This document shows, piece after piece, positions 6,543 to 12,777 of a DNA stretch of 12,777 bases (position 1 is the first letter of the stretch; every line of letters starts with the position of its first letter). This DNA comes from Marinosulfonomonas sp. (lineage in GTDB: Bacteria > Pseudomonadota > Alphaproteobacteria > Rhodobacterales > Rhodobacteraceae): the NCBI GenBank assembly GCA_022712735.1, contig JAFLKA010000518.1:1-12777 (forward strand), in the 5' to 3' direction. The notes beneath the pieces are model-generated. The model had not been told where the DNA came from and did not search any database. It was given only the letters and a program-made list of their open reading frames with translations. A program made the translations under genes and the position numbers.

Positions 6543-8186
6543 ATGACGTTAAACCTACGATTAATCCGTAATGCAGTATTTGTGATCGCTGGCCTTTCTT
6601 GGGGTTACACTCTGGGGCATATCGGTGCATTCACCTCCTCAACTTGGCTTGGCTGGACGGTGTTAGGTTGTTCCGCAATCTTCACTTTTATCTATCTCAA
6701 ATACCTGTGTGCGTCAGAGCGGCTTAAGAATAGCGTTATGGAAAAAAATGAAGAACTCGAGAGCGTGCGCAGTGCCGTGGATGAACACTGCCTCATCTCT
6801 ATCGTTGATGCTCAAAGAAAGATGACTTTTGTGAATGACAGCGTTATTGCTGCGACAGGGTTCTCGCGCCAGGAGCTGCTGGGTAAGGATCCGGTGGGCT
6901 TCGAGGTCGAACTCAATCAAGCGCAAAACGAAGAGATTGCTCGGTGTAAGACCGCTGGACAGAAATGGTCCGGCGAAATCAAGATAGAGCGAAAAGACGG
7001 CTCAGTGCTTTGGACCCACTCGACGATCACGCCTCGGTATAGCAAGACTGGCCAGTTCTTGGGCTCGATCTCGGTACGCACAGACATCACCGCGACGAAA
7101 GTCGCTGTCGCCGAACGTGAAGCGATCTCGATCATTCACAAAATGAACGACAACGTCTACATCTTTGAACCGGAGACCTATAGATTTACTTATATGAACG
7201 AAGCTGGCATGCGCCGATTAAAATGGGATCGCGACACCTATGTTAGCAAATCGGTGCTGGACTCCGATAAAAACCTCGACCGCGTCAGGCTCGATGCGCT
7301 AGTCGCTCCGCTTCTTGAAGGGAAGCTTGAACAAATTCAGGTGACGGTGCAGCTGGACGACGGCCCGCATGAGATTACGATTCAGCTTATCCATACCGAA
7401 AATGACCGGGTCAGTTTCGTCGCAGTCTTTCGAAATATTGCAGACAAGCTCGAGATGGGACGGATTAAAGATGAGTTCATTTCGACGGTCAGCCATGAGC
7501 TTAGATCGCCGATCACGTCGATCAAAGGGGCACTCAGCCTGCTCATGGCAAGCACCAACGCAGATCTGCCACCGCAGTTCGACAAACTACTAAACATCGC
7601 CAATCGCAATGCGGATCGGCTTGTGCTGATCGTGAATGACATTCTCGACCTCGAGAAGATCGCTGCCGGCAGCATGAAGCTCGACTTTCAGCCGATGGAT
7701 ATCTGCGACGTGGTTCAAGAAGCAATCCAGATCAACACTGGAATCGAGAAACGTTTCGAAGTGGAGGTTCGGTCCGAGGGATTCGATCAGCCTGCTCCGG
7801 TTCAGGTCGATTCCAACCGGATGATCCAGGTTCTGACCAACCTTCTCAGCAACGCAGCAAAATTCTCAAATACCGGAGGTAAAATTCTTGTCTCTTTGGG
7901 TCGTGATGACAACAACTTTGTGGTCAACGTCCGTGACTATGGGGTCGGCATCAAAGAAATCCATCTCGACAGTATCTTTAACAGATTTGGTCAGGCAGAC
8001 AACCATACTGAACGGAGCGGACGCGGCACCGGCCTTGGGCTGAGTATCGTCAAAGCAATCATGGATCAGCATGGCGGCAGCATAAGCGTAGAAAGCAAGC
8101 CTGGCTGTGGCTCGACCTTCTCTCTTCGGCTGCCCATTGACCATACTGTGCAAATTGGAAACCACCAGTTCGCAAAGGAAGGTTAA
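6543..8186 (+). CDS. Membrane PAS-PAS sensor histidine kinase
   Basis: This 547-residue kinase starts at ATG 6543, preceded by AGAGG at 6532-6536; a TTG at 6495 is less likely. Two transmembrane segments lie at about residues 8-28 and 34-55 and leave almost no periplasmic loop, so sensing is probably membrane or cytoplasmic. PAS1 (about 70-184) ends in the PAC-like SISVRTDIT, and a more divergent PAS2 spans about 190-300. HisKA has H318 in FISTVSHELRSPITSIKG. HATPase shows N box QVLTNLLSNAAKF, G1 DYGVGI and G2 GRGTGLGLSIVKA. The kinase core is close in sequence to that of the kinase at 1561-3024. It lacks an attached receiver and is followed with no gap by a receiver gene, so the two form a cognate operon. 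Confidence 0.93.
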   Translation: MTLNLRLIRNAVFVIAGLSWGYTLGHIGAFTSSTWLGWTVLGCSAIFTFIYLKYLCASERLKNSVMEKNEELESVRSAVDEHCLISIVDAQRKMTFVNDSVIAATGFSRQELLGKDPVGFEVELNQAQNEEIARCKTAGQKWSGEIKIERKDGSVLWTHSTITPRYSKTGQFLGSISVRTDITATKVAVAEREAISIIHKMNDNVYIFEPETYRFTYMNEAGMRRLKWDRDTYVSKSVLDSDKNLDRVRLDALVAPLLEGKLEQIQVTVQLDDGPHEITIQLIHTENDRVSFVAVFRNIADKLEMGRIKDEFISTVSHELRSPITSIKGALSLLMASTNADLPPQFDKLLNIANRNADRLVLIVNDILDLEKIAAGSMKLDFQPMDICDVVQEAIQINTGIEKRFEVEVRSEGFDQPAPVQVDSNRMIQVLTNLLSNAAKFSNTGGKILVSLGRDDNNFVVNVRDYGVGIKEIHLDSIFNRFGQADNHTERSGRGTGLGLSIVKAIMDQHGGSISVESKPGCGSTFSLRLPIDHTVQIGNHQFAKEG

Positions 8187-8612
8187 ATGTTAAACAAGAA
8201 CACCGACGCGTTACTTCGCATACTCCACGTGGAGGACGATGAGGATATGAGAGAAATCACCGCAATGTCCCTAGAATTGACCGGTTCTGTCACATTGATG
8301 CAATCCGCGTCGGGCGAAGATGCGATCAAGCACGTCGTAGAGTTTGGCCCCGATGTCATCCTCCTCGACTTTATGATGCCAGGCATGAGCGGTCCGGAAG
8401 TGCTTTCTGCGCTAAAAGGCATTTCCGAAGTGTCGGAGGTTCCAGTGATTTTTATGACAGCGCGCGTCCAGCAAGATGAAATTGACGACCTCATCTCCTC
8501 TGGTGCTATTTCTGTAATAGCCAAGCCATTTGAGCCCACGGAACTTCTTGGGAAAATTCAAACGGCTCTGGCTGACGTCAGCACCTATGGGTCGGGGGGT
8601 AATCCCCCCTAA
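8187..8612 (+). CDS. Single-domain response regulator, partner of the PAS kinase
   Basis: This 141-residue stand-alone receiver has acidic residues E16-D18 in LHVEDDED, phosphoacceptor D61 in ILLDFMMPGMSG, T91 in FMTAR and K113 in AKPFEP. Its ATG directly abuts the kinase stop (TTAAATG), and its ribosome site AAGGAAGG lies inside the kinase gene, so the two are translationally coupled. It has no output domain. The last codons (GSGGNPP) are formed by a G6/C6 hairpin that ends at the stop codon. Confidence 0.9.
   Translation: MLNKNTDALLRILHVEDDEDMREITAMSLELTGSVTLMQSASGEDAIKHVVEFGPDVILLDFMMPGMSGPEVLSALKGISEVSEVPVIFMTARVQQDEIDDLISSGAISVIAKPFEPTELLGKIQTALADVSTYGSGGNPP
8594..8609 (+). terminator. 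G6-TAAT-C6 hairpin at the stop codon
   Basis: Six G (8594-8599), a TAAT loop and six C (8604-8609) form a strong short hairpin that overlaps the last codons of the receiver gene. It is followed by TAAAATTAAT rather than a T run, so efficient intrinsic termination is uncertain. It marks the right end of the signalling island. Confidence 0.4.
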
Positions 8613-8621
8613 AATTAATGG

Positions 8622-8856
8622 TGTTCATAAGTAGAATTTTCTCGGCATAATATCTGAGGAGATTTTGAATGAAGAATAAACGATATAGCGACGCGCAAAT
8701 TATGCATTGCCCGACAGGCGATTGGAACAATCGACGAGAGGGGGTATTCTGAAGCAGGCCGAAAGCGGTGTGCCCGTTTCAGAGCTTTGTCGCGAACATG
8801 GAATGAGTAATGCCAGTTTTTACAAATGGCGGGCAAAGTTCGGCGGGATGGACGCT
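8622..8856 (+). mobile_element. IS3-family orfA fragment, interrupted
   Basis: A GAGGAG ribosome site and ATG 8669 begin MKNKRYSDAQIM. After about 38 extra bases (8705-8742) the reading continues in another frame with GILKQAESGVPVSELCREHG and FYKWRAKFGGMDA, ending about 8856. Together these are the first 50 or so residues of a typical IS3-family OrfA, with its helix-turn-helix. The insert shifts the frame, and the rest of orfA and all of orfB are gone. The TGTTCATAAGTAG at 8622 may be the left end of the element. It is not functional. Confidence 0.75.
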
Positions 8857-9000
8857 GACCTGCCACCAGTCTCACCCCGGCGATATCTGGCATCTGGACG
8901 AAGACGTTGTCACGATTAAGGGCCGTAAATTCTGGTTGTGGCGTGCGGTTGATCAGCATGGCGTCGTTCTGGATGAAATCCTTCAGGATCGACGCGATAC
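8857..9000 (+). mobile_element. IS6-family transposase fragment
   Basis: In the frame running to 9028, PGDIWHLDEDVVTIKGRKFW followed by LWRAVDQHGVVLDEIL matches the region around the first catalytic Asp (WHLDE) of IS6/IS26-type DDE transposases. Only about 45 residues remain. The zinc-binding or helix-turn-helix N-terminus and the later D and E are missing. It is fused directly to the IS3 fragment on its left and to a minus-strand glycosyltransferase fragment on its right. It is a dead relic. Confidence 0.75.
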
Positions 9001-9235
9001 GCGTGGTGACATCCTGAGTTGGGGATAGCAAACGAACCTGATCACCCTGCATTATTTCCGAAAGCTCGTGATGGAATTCCCTCGGATATGGGAAAACCGC
9101 GCTGAGCACCGGGTAAAATCCAGGACGTATCTTTGCCCGCCGTAAGGCGTTCAATTCATTAATAATTGACATGCTGGTTCCACCGGGAAATCGAGGGTCA
9201 GCAAAATAGACTAATTCAAAATCATAGGCTTTCAT
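9000..9235 (-). pseudogene. 5' fragment of a glycosyltransferase-like gene
   Basis: From ATG 9235 the minus strand encodes about 75 residues beginning MKAYDFELVYFADPRFPGGT. The ADPRFPGGTS motif after a first beta strand resembles the N-terminal domain of GT-B (family 1-type) glycosyltransferases of Rhodobacteraceae surface polysaccharide loci. Recognisable sequence (QGDQVRLLSP) ends near 9015. Beyond that the open frame simply reads the antisense of the IS6 and IS3 fragments, so the rest of the gene is lost. There is no clear ribosome site. The family call is from memory of motifs and should be treated as moderate. Confidence 0.5.
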
Positions 9236-9297
9236 GAAAAAACCGTATATACTATCTACAGATTTCAAGCACCTATGTTTTTATTTCGGGCCATTAT

Positions 9298-9612
9298 ATG
9301 TTTACGAAACTACAATCCAGATTCTGGATGAAACGGCAAGAACACGCTATTTCTACATTGCTGCAGCACTTGGAAACTGATGTTCGGCCAACGGTTTTGA
9401 TCACTATCTTATGTGCCGGTGATGACACTCGTTCGCGTGCATTAAAAACACATGCAGCATCTTGCAATCACCGCCCAATATTTGTTGTGTGTGAACCGAA
9501 TATCCGAGCATTCCAAAGCGCTGGATGCACGTTCGAGTATTTGCCAGATCCGGAAATGGTCCGGTCGATGTCAGATGTCGGCGACTGGGCAGGTTATCTG
9601 CAAGAACGCTGA
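9298..9612 (+). CDS. Unknown small protein, possibly polysaccharide-associated, frameshifted end
   Basis: This 104-residue protein is divergent from the glycosyltransferase fragment across a 62-bp gap. It contains RPTVLITILCAGDDTRSRAL and a core RPIFVVCEPNIRAF...AGCTFEYLPDP, which reads like alternating beta strands and helices of a Rossmann-like domain. I do not recognise a named family; similar small proteins sit beside surface-glycan genes in related bacteria, to my memory. The frame ends GYLQER-TGA at 9610. Restoring one base there (TGACG to TGGACG) would give W-TYDKQQMATEVDRRLWPRL and end at 9669-9671, so the stop probably reflects a one-base deletion and the true family protein is about 20 residues longer. 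Confidence 0.55.
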   Translation: MFTKLQSRFWMKRQEHAISTLLQHLETDVRPTVLITILCAGDDTRSRALKTHAASCNHRPIFVVCEPNIRAFQSAGCTFEYLPDPEMVRSMSDVGDWAGYLQER

Positions 9613-9708
9613 CGTATGATAAACAGCAAATGGCAACCGAGGTGGACCGCCGATTATGGCCTAGGCTATAGACAGTACTTGAAAAAATGCACATTTCATG
9701 ATATTTGA

Positions 9709-9740
9709 GCCGAATTAATTCAGCCGATTTTTAATTTTTT
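9709..9740 (+). terminator. Possible rho-independent terminator
   Basis: A short stem GCCGAA-TTAA-TTCAGC (one mismatch) at 9709-9724 is followed by a T-rich tract (TTTTTAATTTTTT) to 9740. It would end transcription from the gene at 9298. The stem is weak and AT-rich. Confidence 0.35.
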
Positions 9741-9751
9741 CGGAGTTTGAT

Positions 9752-9913
9752 ATGAAGCGACGCATAAATGTTATTCGAACGGGTATAGTTCTTTATTTTC
9801 TATCTATTCTAGCGGCTTGCAGACCCTACAGCCTAAATCTTTCGGGGAATGGTTCTGAAGAAATAAAAACGGCTCCGCCTGCAAAACCCGCACCAGTAAC
9901 TACGGGCTATTAA
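9752..9913 (+). CDS. Small lipoprotein, 53 residues
   Basis: A GGAG ribosome site at 9742-9745 precedes ATG 9752. The protein begins MKRRINVIRT, followed by the hydrophobic stretch GIVLYFLSIL and then AAC, so LSILAAC is a good lipobox with lipidated C23. The mature part is only 31 residues: a short polar segment and the Pro-rich tail APPAKPAPVTTGY. It resembles entericidin-sized or lysis-type small lipoproteins in layout only; there is no sequence match I can name. It is AT-richer than the T6SS genes downstream. No partner gene is evident. The following 127 bp before the next gene show nothing recognisable. Confidence 0.6.
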   Translation: MKRRINVIRTGIVLYFLSILAACRPYSLNLSGNGSEEIKTAPPAKPAPVTTGY

Positions 9914-10040
9914 CTGCGTTTCACCTGTGTTGATGGCCCTCAAAATGGCATTGATGCCGTCATTCGTATAGACTGAGACGGGTTGTATTGCGTTGAGTTT
10001 GTGGTCGCTGCATCTCGCACATTGGTATTATGTGTAGAGT

Positions 10041-10502
10041 ATGCGATACTTCTACCCTATCGAAAGTGATTGTCACGGTATGGATATAAAAGAACAAATA
10101 GATGGCGTTGTTATTGGTGTGATGCTGGGGTTTGAAAATGACAAACCGCTGGTGGTCTATGCGGGCAACCCCAAGGATCACGCCGTGGCTGCACGTAGCT
10201 TGACCGGGCTGTGTGCCGATGATGCCGGAGCAGAAGTAGCACTGCTGTTCGAAGATGGCGATTTTTCCCGCCCGCTTATCATTGGCAAAATTGTTGACCC
10301 GATCCGTGACACCCCGAACCCCACCGTTATCCGTGACGGCGAACGGGTCAGCGTGACGGCGAAAGAGCAGATCGAACTGCGGGTCGGTAAAGCCTCGATC
10401 GTGATGAAAAAAGATGGCCACATCACCATTCGCGGCACATATCTGGTCAGCCATGCGTCGGCCTCCAACCGCATCCGCGGCGGCTCGATCAATCTGAACT
10501 GA
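10041..10502 (+). CDS. DUF6484 protein, T6SS accessory
   Basis: This 153-residue protein has a DUF6484-type core at about residues 20-85 (DGVVIGVMLGFENDKPLVV, VAARS, VALLFEDGDFSRPLIIGKI). This is followed by a beta-rich tail (VGKASIVMKKDGHITIRGTY ... NRIRGGSINLN) like the C-terminal spike segment of VgrG/gp5 proteins. Such proteins are encoded beside VgrG and PAAR-like effectors in type VI secretion clusters, probably as spike-associated or adaptor parts. ATG 10041 is used; an in-frame ATG at 10080 also precedes all conserved sequence. Its TGA overlaps the next ATG by one base, so the two genes are coupled. Higher GC than the immunity-like gene downstream. Confidence 0.75.
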   Translation: MRYFYPIESDCHGMDIKEQIDGVVIGVMLGFENDKPLVVYAGNPKDHAVAARSLTGLCADDAGAEVALLFEDGDFSRPLIIGKIVDPIRDTPNPTVIRDGERVSVTAKEQIELRVGKASIVMKKDGHITIRGTYLVSHASASNRIRGGSINLN

Positions 10503-10849
10503 TGACTGTTCCGGTTCTAACAGAAATCATCCGCCAGCACGCCGAACAGGCTGCGTTTTTGTGGACTGTGTATGACCATGCGATGCTGCACCCCGATGCC
10601 GAAGACAATGACGAAATGGACGAGGTCCGCATCGCGCGGGTGGTCGAGCAGCTAGAGGCGCATCTAGACGGGCTGAGAGTGGCCGGAGCCGAGGGGCTGG
10701 CGATGGCCGAAGAGGTTTATGCCGAGTATCCGGAGGTGGGCGAGCTGTTTGTGGTGCGTATGCTGCAGCCGGAGTCGGAGGGTTTGAAGGTGGTGGAGCT
10801 GGATTTGGAGAAGGTGCGGGAGTATTTGAATTCAAGTATTTCTAAATAG
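10502..10849 (+). CDS. Truncated TIGR02270-like T6SS-associated protein
   Basis: This 115-residue protein begins with the features of the TIGR02270 family: PVLTEIIRQHAEQAAFLW, then RIARVVEQLEAHLDGLRVAG, then a GLAMAEEVYAEYPEVGELF helix pair. Full-length members are several hundred residues and continue with HEAT-like repeats; here the sequence ends after the first 90 or so recognisable residues in a short unrelated tail (EYLNSSISK). The gene ends 7 bp before the 3' end of the convergent immunity-like gene, so the missing part was probably lost when the effector-immunity pair arrived. The open frame is intact, but it is likely non-functional. Confidence 0.6.
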   Translation: MTVPVLTEIIRQHAEQAAFLWTVYDHAMLHPDAEDNDEMDEVRIARVVEQLEAHLDGLRVAGAEGLAMAEEVYAEYPEVGELFVVRMLQPESEGLKVVELDLEKVREYLNSSISK

Positions 10850-10856
10850 GCAAAGA

Positions 10857-11726
10857 TTACCTACCTACATCAATAGCCACATCAAGGTGTTGCCAGTTTT
10901 CTCCATCAAAGCGAGAAAGCCCATTGCTCCCAAGGTTCCAAAGAAATGACTTTGTTGCGGCTAACCTTTTAGAGTCTTTATCTAGGATAGAGACAAGTTC
11001 TAAATCATTCAAAACAGCTACATTATCCGTAGTCGAGAAAAAGAGTTCGCCATTCCATTCAACACTATTGTAAATAGTCATCGTTCGCCCGCCAACATCT
11101 ATTTCTGTCAACTCATCACCATTCCCCAGCATCGCCAGCGCATTCCAACCAGTTAAAACAAACACGCCATTCTCTAAAACACTAATAGATGTGACGGTAG
11201 TATTTGTTGGCAAAATAAGTTCTGAAATGTTTCCGGCTGCAACTTCCGCCACAAATCCTTTTGCTCCCGAAACCAACAAAGTATCAGAAGATTTTCCTAC
11301 AACATCGGTCAACGCAATACCGCGTTCTTCCTCAACAACACGTCTCCACCCTGAATCGGTATACTTAAGCAATGCGCGGTTTACACCAAAAGCATAAAGA
11401 GAGCCGTTTGCAATGCGCAACCCCGTTAAATACCACTTTTGATCCGTAGTGTGTCGCACAACATTCCAATTTCCATCTTGCCAAATGTGAAGCCCACCCA
11501 AAAAATCGATTGTGTGAAGGGCTTGATTATAGACAACAGGAGAACCGAGGTCATAATCAAAAACACCTATTAATGTTTCTTCAGAGCCGCGAACTTCTAC
11601 GACGTAACTTTGATCGGGATTTGCAAAACCTTCTTCATCCATCAAATAGCATATCATATATACTTCATCGTCAATTCCGTTGCATATTTTTGCTCCAAAA
11701 AGGTTTTCCCCAAGCATGTATTCCAT
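10857..11726 (-). CDS. Candidate immunity protein, beta-propeller-like
   Basis: This 289-residue protein has a strong AAGGAG ribosome site 8 nt before ATG 11726. There is no signal peptide or membrane segment, so it is expected in the cytoplasm. The sequence is a series of strand-turn-strand blocks with recurring aromatic and Gly patterns (HIWQDGNWNVV, YTDSGWRRVV, FDGENWQHL) that suggest a WD/Kelch-like propeller. I do not recognise a named family. It starts 30 bp after the effector stop on the same strand, the usual place of a T6SS immunity gene, and it is AT-richer than its neighbours, consistent with acquisition as a pair. A cytoplasmic location fits protection against a nuclease. The immunity role is inferred from position and not shown by homology. 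Confidence 0.55.
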   Translation of the reverse strand: MEYMLGENLFGAKICNGIDDEVYMICYLMDEEGFANPDQSYVVEVRGSEETLIGVFDYDLGSPVVYNQALHTIDFLGGLHIWQDGNWNVVRHTTDQKWYLTGLRIANGSLYAFGVNRALLKYTDSGWRRVVEEERGIALTDVVGKSSDTLLVSGAKGFVAEVAAGNISELILPTNTTVTSISVLENGVFVLTGWNALAMLGNGDELTEIDVGGRTMTIYNSVEWNGELFFSTTDNVAVLNDLELVSILDKDSKRLAATKSFLWNLGSNGLSRFDGENWQHLDVAIDVGR

Positions 11727-11756
11727 TCAAAAATCTCCTTTGATGGGAATCTGAAA

Positions 11757-12777
11757 TTAAAGCAGAGTTGGTGCCGAGCTTTGAGATGCGGTAGCGTTCC
11801 CGCGTCCCGTTTTTAGCGGCCCTGAAGGAGTTGAGCCCGGAGGAGCCACAAGCTCTGTCGTTTCTGTGCATCCAAGATTATCTTCATAATAGGCCTTGAG
11901 CGCTAAAGAGATACACATTAACTGATGATCGTCAAATGTTCCCAGGTCCATCATTGATTGAACCCCAGCCTCGCGAGCGTCTTTATAAGTCCAAATTCCA
12001 TTTGTTGCCCGAGTTGCGGCTTCTGCTCTTGAAGAATCATGCGCCATACGATGCCCTGCTCCCTCCGACTGCCCGTCTTCCAAGCAAATGCAAGGTGCTT
12101 CAGAATCATCGTAACCAACTGCAGGGTGGGTGCTAGCACCAAGAAACTGATTTCGTAATGTTTTCCAACCTCGCCCAAGCGCTGCAGCCCCAGCAACCGC
12201 AGCCGCTTGAAACCGATTTTCAGGCATTGAACGCCAAGAAGGCTCACCAGTGCCTGGGCTTCCTCTTCGCGCAAATGAACAATTATCGACGATATGGTGC
12301 GCTTGGTATCCTTTAGGGCATTGGCCAGCTTTATAGACTGCCATCCATTCCGAATTAAAAGCGTCACAATCCCCCGACGCCAAGTTCAAAGCAGCTACGT
12401 GAATCATTGGCGGCGTATTCCCCACCGGTGATGCATGATTGTTCGTCGTCAAATCCGACATCCGCACCACGGATTCACCTTCAAATTTCACATCATTTGA
12501 CCAAGAATTAAAGTAGGACTTGCCGGTATTCTTGGACGAGACCACACCCTTCTTCGCCGCCGCACCCGCCTCGTCACCAGAGGTTTTGGACATGTCCGAT
12601 TTGTTCTTCAGGTTAACAGTCTTGTCCTTAATTTTAACCTTGCCCGTCCCCTTCTCGGTATCCCCCGCCATGGCAAAGTTCGGATAAGGCACCGGAATCC
12701 CCGGCGGCGTGGCGGGGTTCTCTGGAGGGGTCATGCACACATCCGGAAACGCGGCTATCGTTTTGGCGCTGACCGCT
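11757..12777 (-). CDS. DUF4150/PAAR-like T6SS effector with nuclease-like C-terminus, partial
   Basis: The frame is open to the window edge: the sequence before the GTG at 12740 reads AVSAKTIAAFPDVCMTPPEN, the usual start region of DUF4150 proteins, so the true start lies beyond 12777. At least 339 residues remain. Counting from codon 12740, VPYPNFAM (17-24) and SWSNDVKFEGESVVRMSDL (79-97) followed by TTNNHASPVGNTPP are DUF4150/PAAR-like spike-tip motifs. From about residue 120 a different domain begins, with QCPKGYQAHHIVDNCSF (H148, H149), APCICLEDG and GHRMAHD (H230, H234), plus seven Cys. The HH and later H residues suggest an HNH/Endo VII (AHH/GHH-like) nuclease, possibly zinc-stabilised. 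The Ser/Pro-rich end after 297 looks disordered. The spike tip would ride on VgrG, which is not in the window. Confidence 0.75.
   Translation of the reverse strand, partial: AVSAKTIAAFPDVCMTPPENPATPPGIPVPYPNFAMAGDTEKGTGKVKIKDKTVNLKNKSDMSKTSGDEAGAAAKKGVVSSKNTGKSYFNSWSNDVKFEGESVVRMSDLTTNNHASPVGNTPPMIHVAALNLASGDCDAFNSEWMAVYKAGQCPKGYQAHHIVDNCSFARRGSPGTGEPSWRSMPENRFQAAAVAGAAALGRGWKTLRNQFLGASTHPAVGYDDSEAPCICLEDGQSEGAGHRMAHDSSRAEAATRATNGIWTYKDAREAGVQSMMDLGTFDDHQLMCISLALKAYYEDNLGCTETTELVAPPGSTPSGPLKTGRGNATASQSSAPTLL

Noticed and set aside
8615..9268. 217-codon minus-strand frame as a single gene
   Set aside because: Only the first 75 or so residues (from 9235) look like a real protein. The remainder is the antisense reading of IS3 and IS6 transposase fragments.
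9960..10454. 164-codon minus-strand frame
   Set aside because: It is antisense to the DUF6484 gene, which has clear homology.
11951..12367. 138-codon minus-strand frame
   Set aside because: It overlaps the effector in another frame and has no recognisable motif.
12297..12740. GTG at 12740 as the effector start
   Set aside because: The frame stays open to the window edge, and the extra residues (AAFPDVC) match the usual DUF4150 N-terminal region, so the gene is partial.

Overview
The window most likely comes from a marine alphaproteobacterium of the Rhodobacteraceae (Roseobacter group). This rests on family resemblance read by eye: a LuxI-type acyl-homoserine-lactone synthase, short Rhodobacteraceae-like response regulators, a glycosyltransferase fragment starting with a DPRFPGGTS motif, and T6SS accessory proteins of the DUF6484 / TIGR02270 / DUF4150 kind. 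No search was run. The region is accessory in character, with several decayed genes, two small out-of-frame tandem duplications and chimeric insertion-sequence remains.

Region 1 (1-384) is a decayed short-chain dehydrogenase. Region 2 (493-8612) is a dense signalling island. It holds two membrane hybrid-less histidine kinases (1561-3024 minus, 6543-8186 plus) and two paralogous receiver proteins whose C-terminal halves look like degenerate GGDEF domains (493-1443 plus, 4489-5484 minus). It also holds an Hpt phosphotransfer protein overlapping the second of these (4121-4492 minus), two single-domain receivers (5826-6224 minus, 8187-8612 plus), and a remnant of a third receiver (3939-4043). A complete-looking LuxI synthase (3153-3935) sits divergently from the first kinase, and no luxR is visible in the window. 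The working inference is that this is an AHL synthase wired into a multi-component phosphorelay. The divergent kinase/luxI interval carries a dyad with the TGCA-N4-TGCA core of TraR-type boxes. A 16-bp tandem duplication places a four-codon minicistron directly in front of the luxI start.

Region 3 (8622-9671) is a scar: the start of an IS3-family orfA (interrupted by about 38 bp), joined to a piece of an IS6-family transposase, joined to the 5' end of a minus-strand glycosyltransferase-like gene. A divergent small gene (9298-9612) of unknown function shows a probable one-base frameshift near its end. A 53-residue lipoprotein follows at 9752-9913.

Region 4 (10041-12777) is a type VI secretion accessory module: a DUF6484 protein, a truncated TIGR02270-like protein and, on the opposite strand, a DUF4150/PAAR-like effector. 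The effector's C-terminal part carries an HH motif and several Cys/His residues suggestive of an HNH/Endo VII-like nuclease, and the gene runs off the right edge. Thirty bases downstream of it is a 289-residue protein that could be its immunity partner. No core T6SS genes or VgrG lie in the window.

No tRNA, rRNA or CRISPR array was seen.
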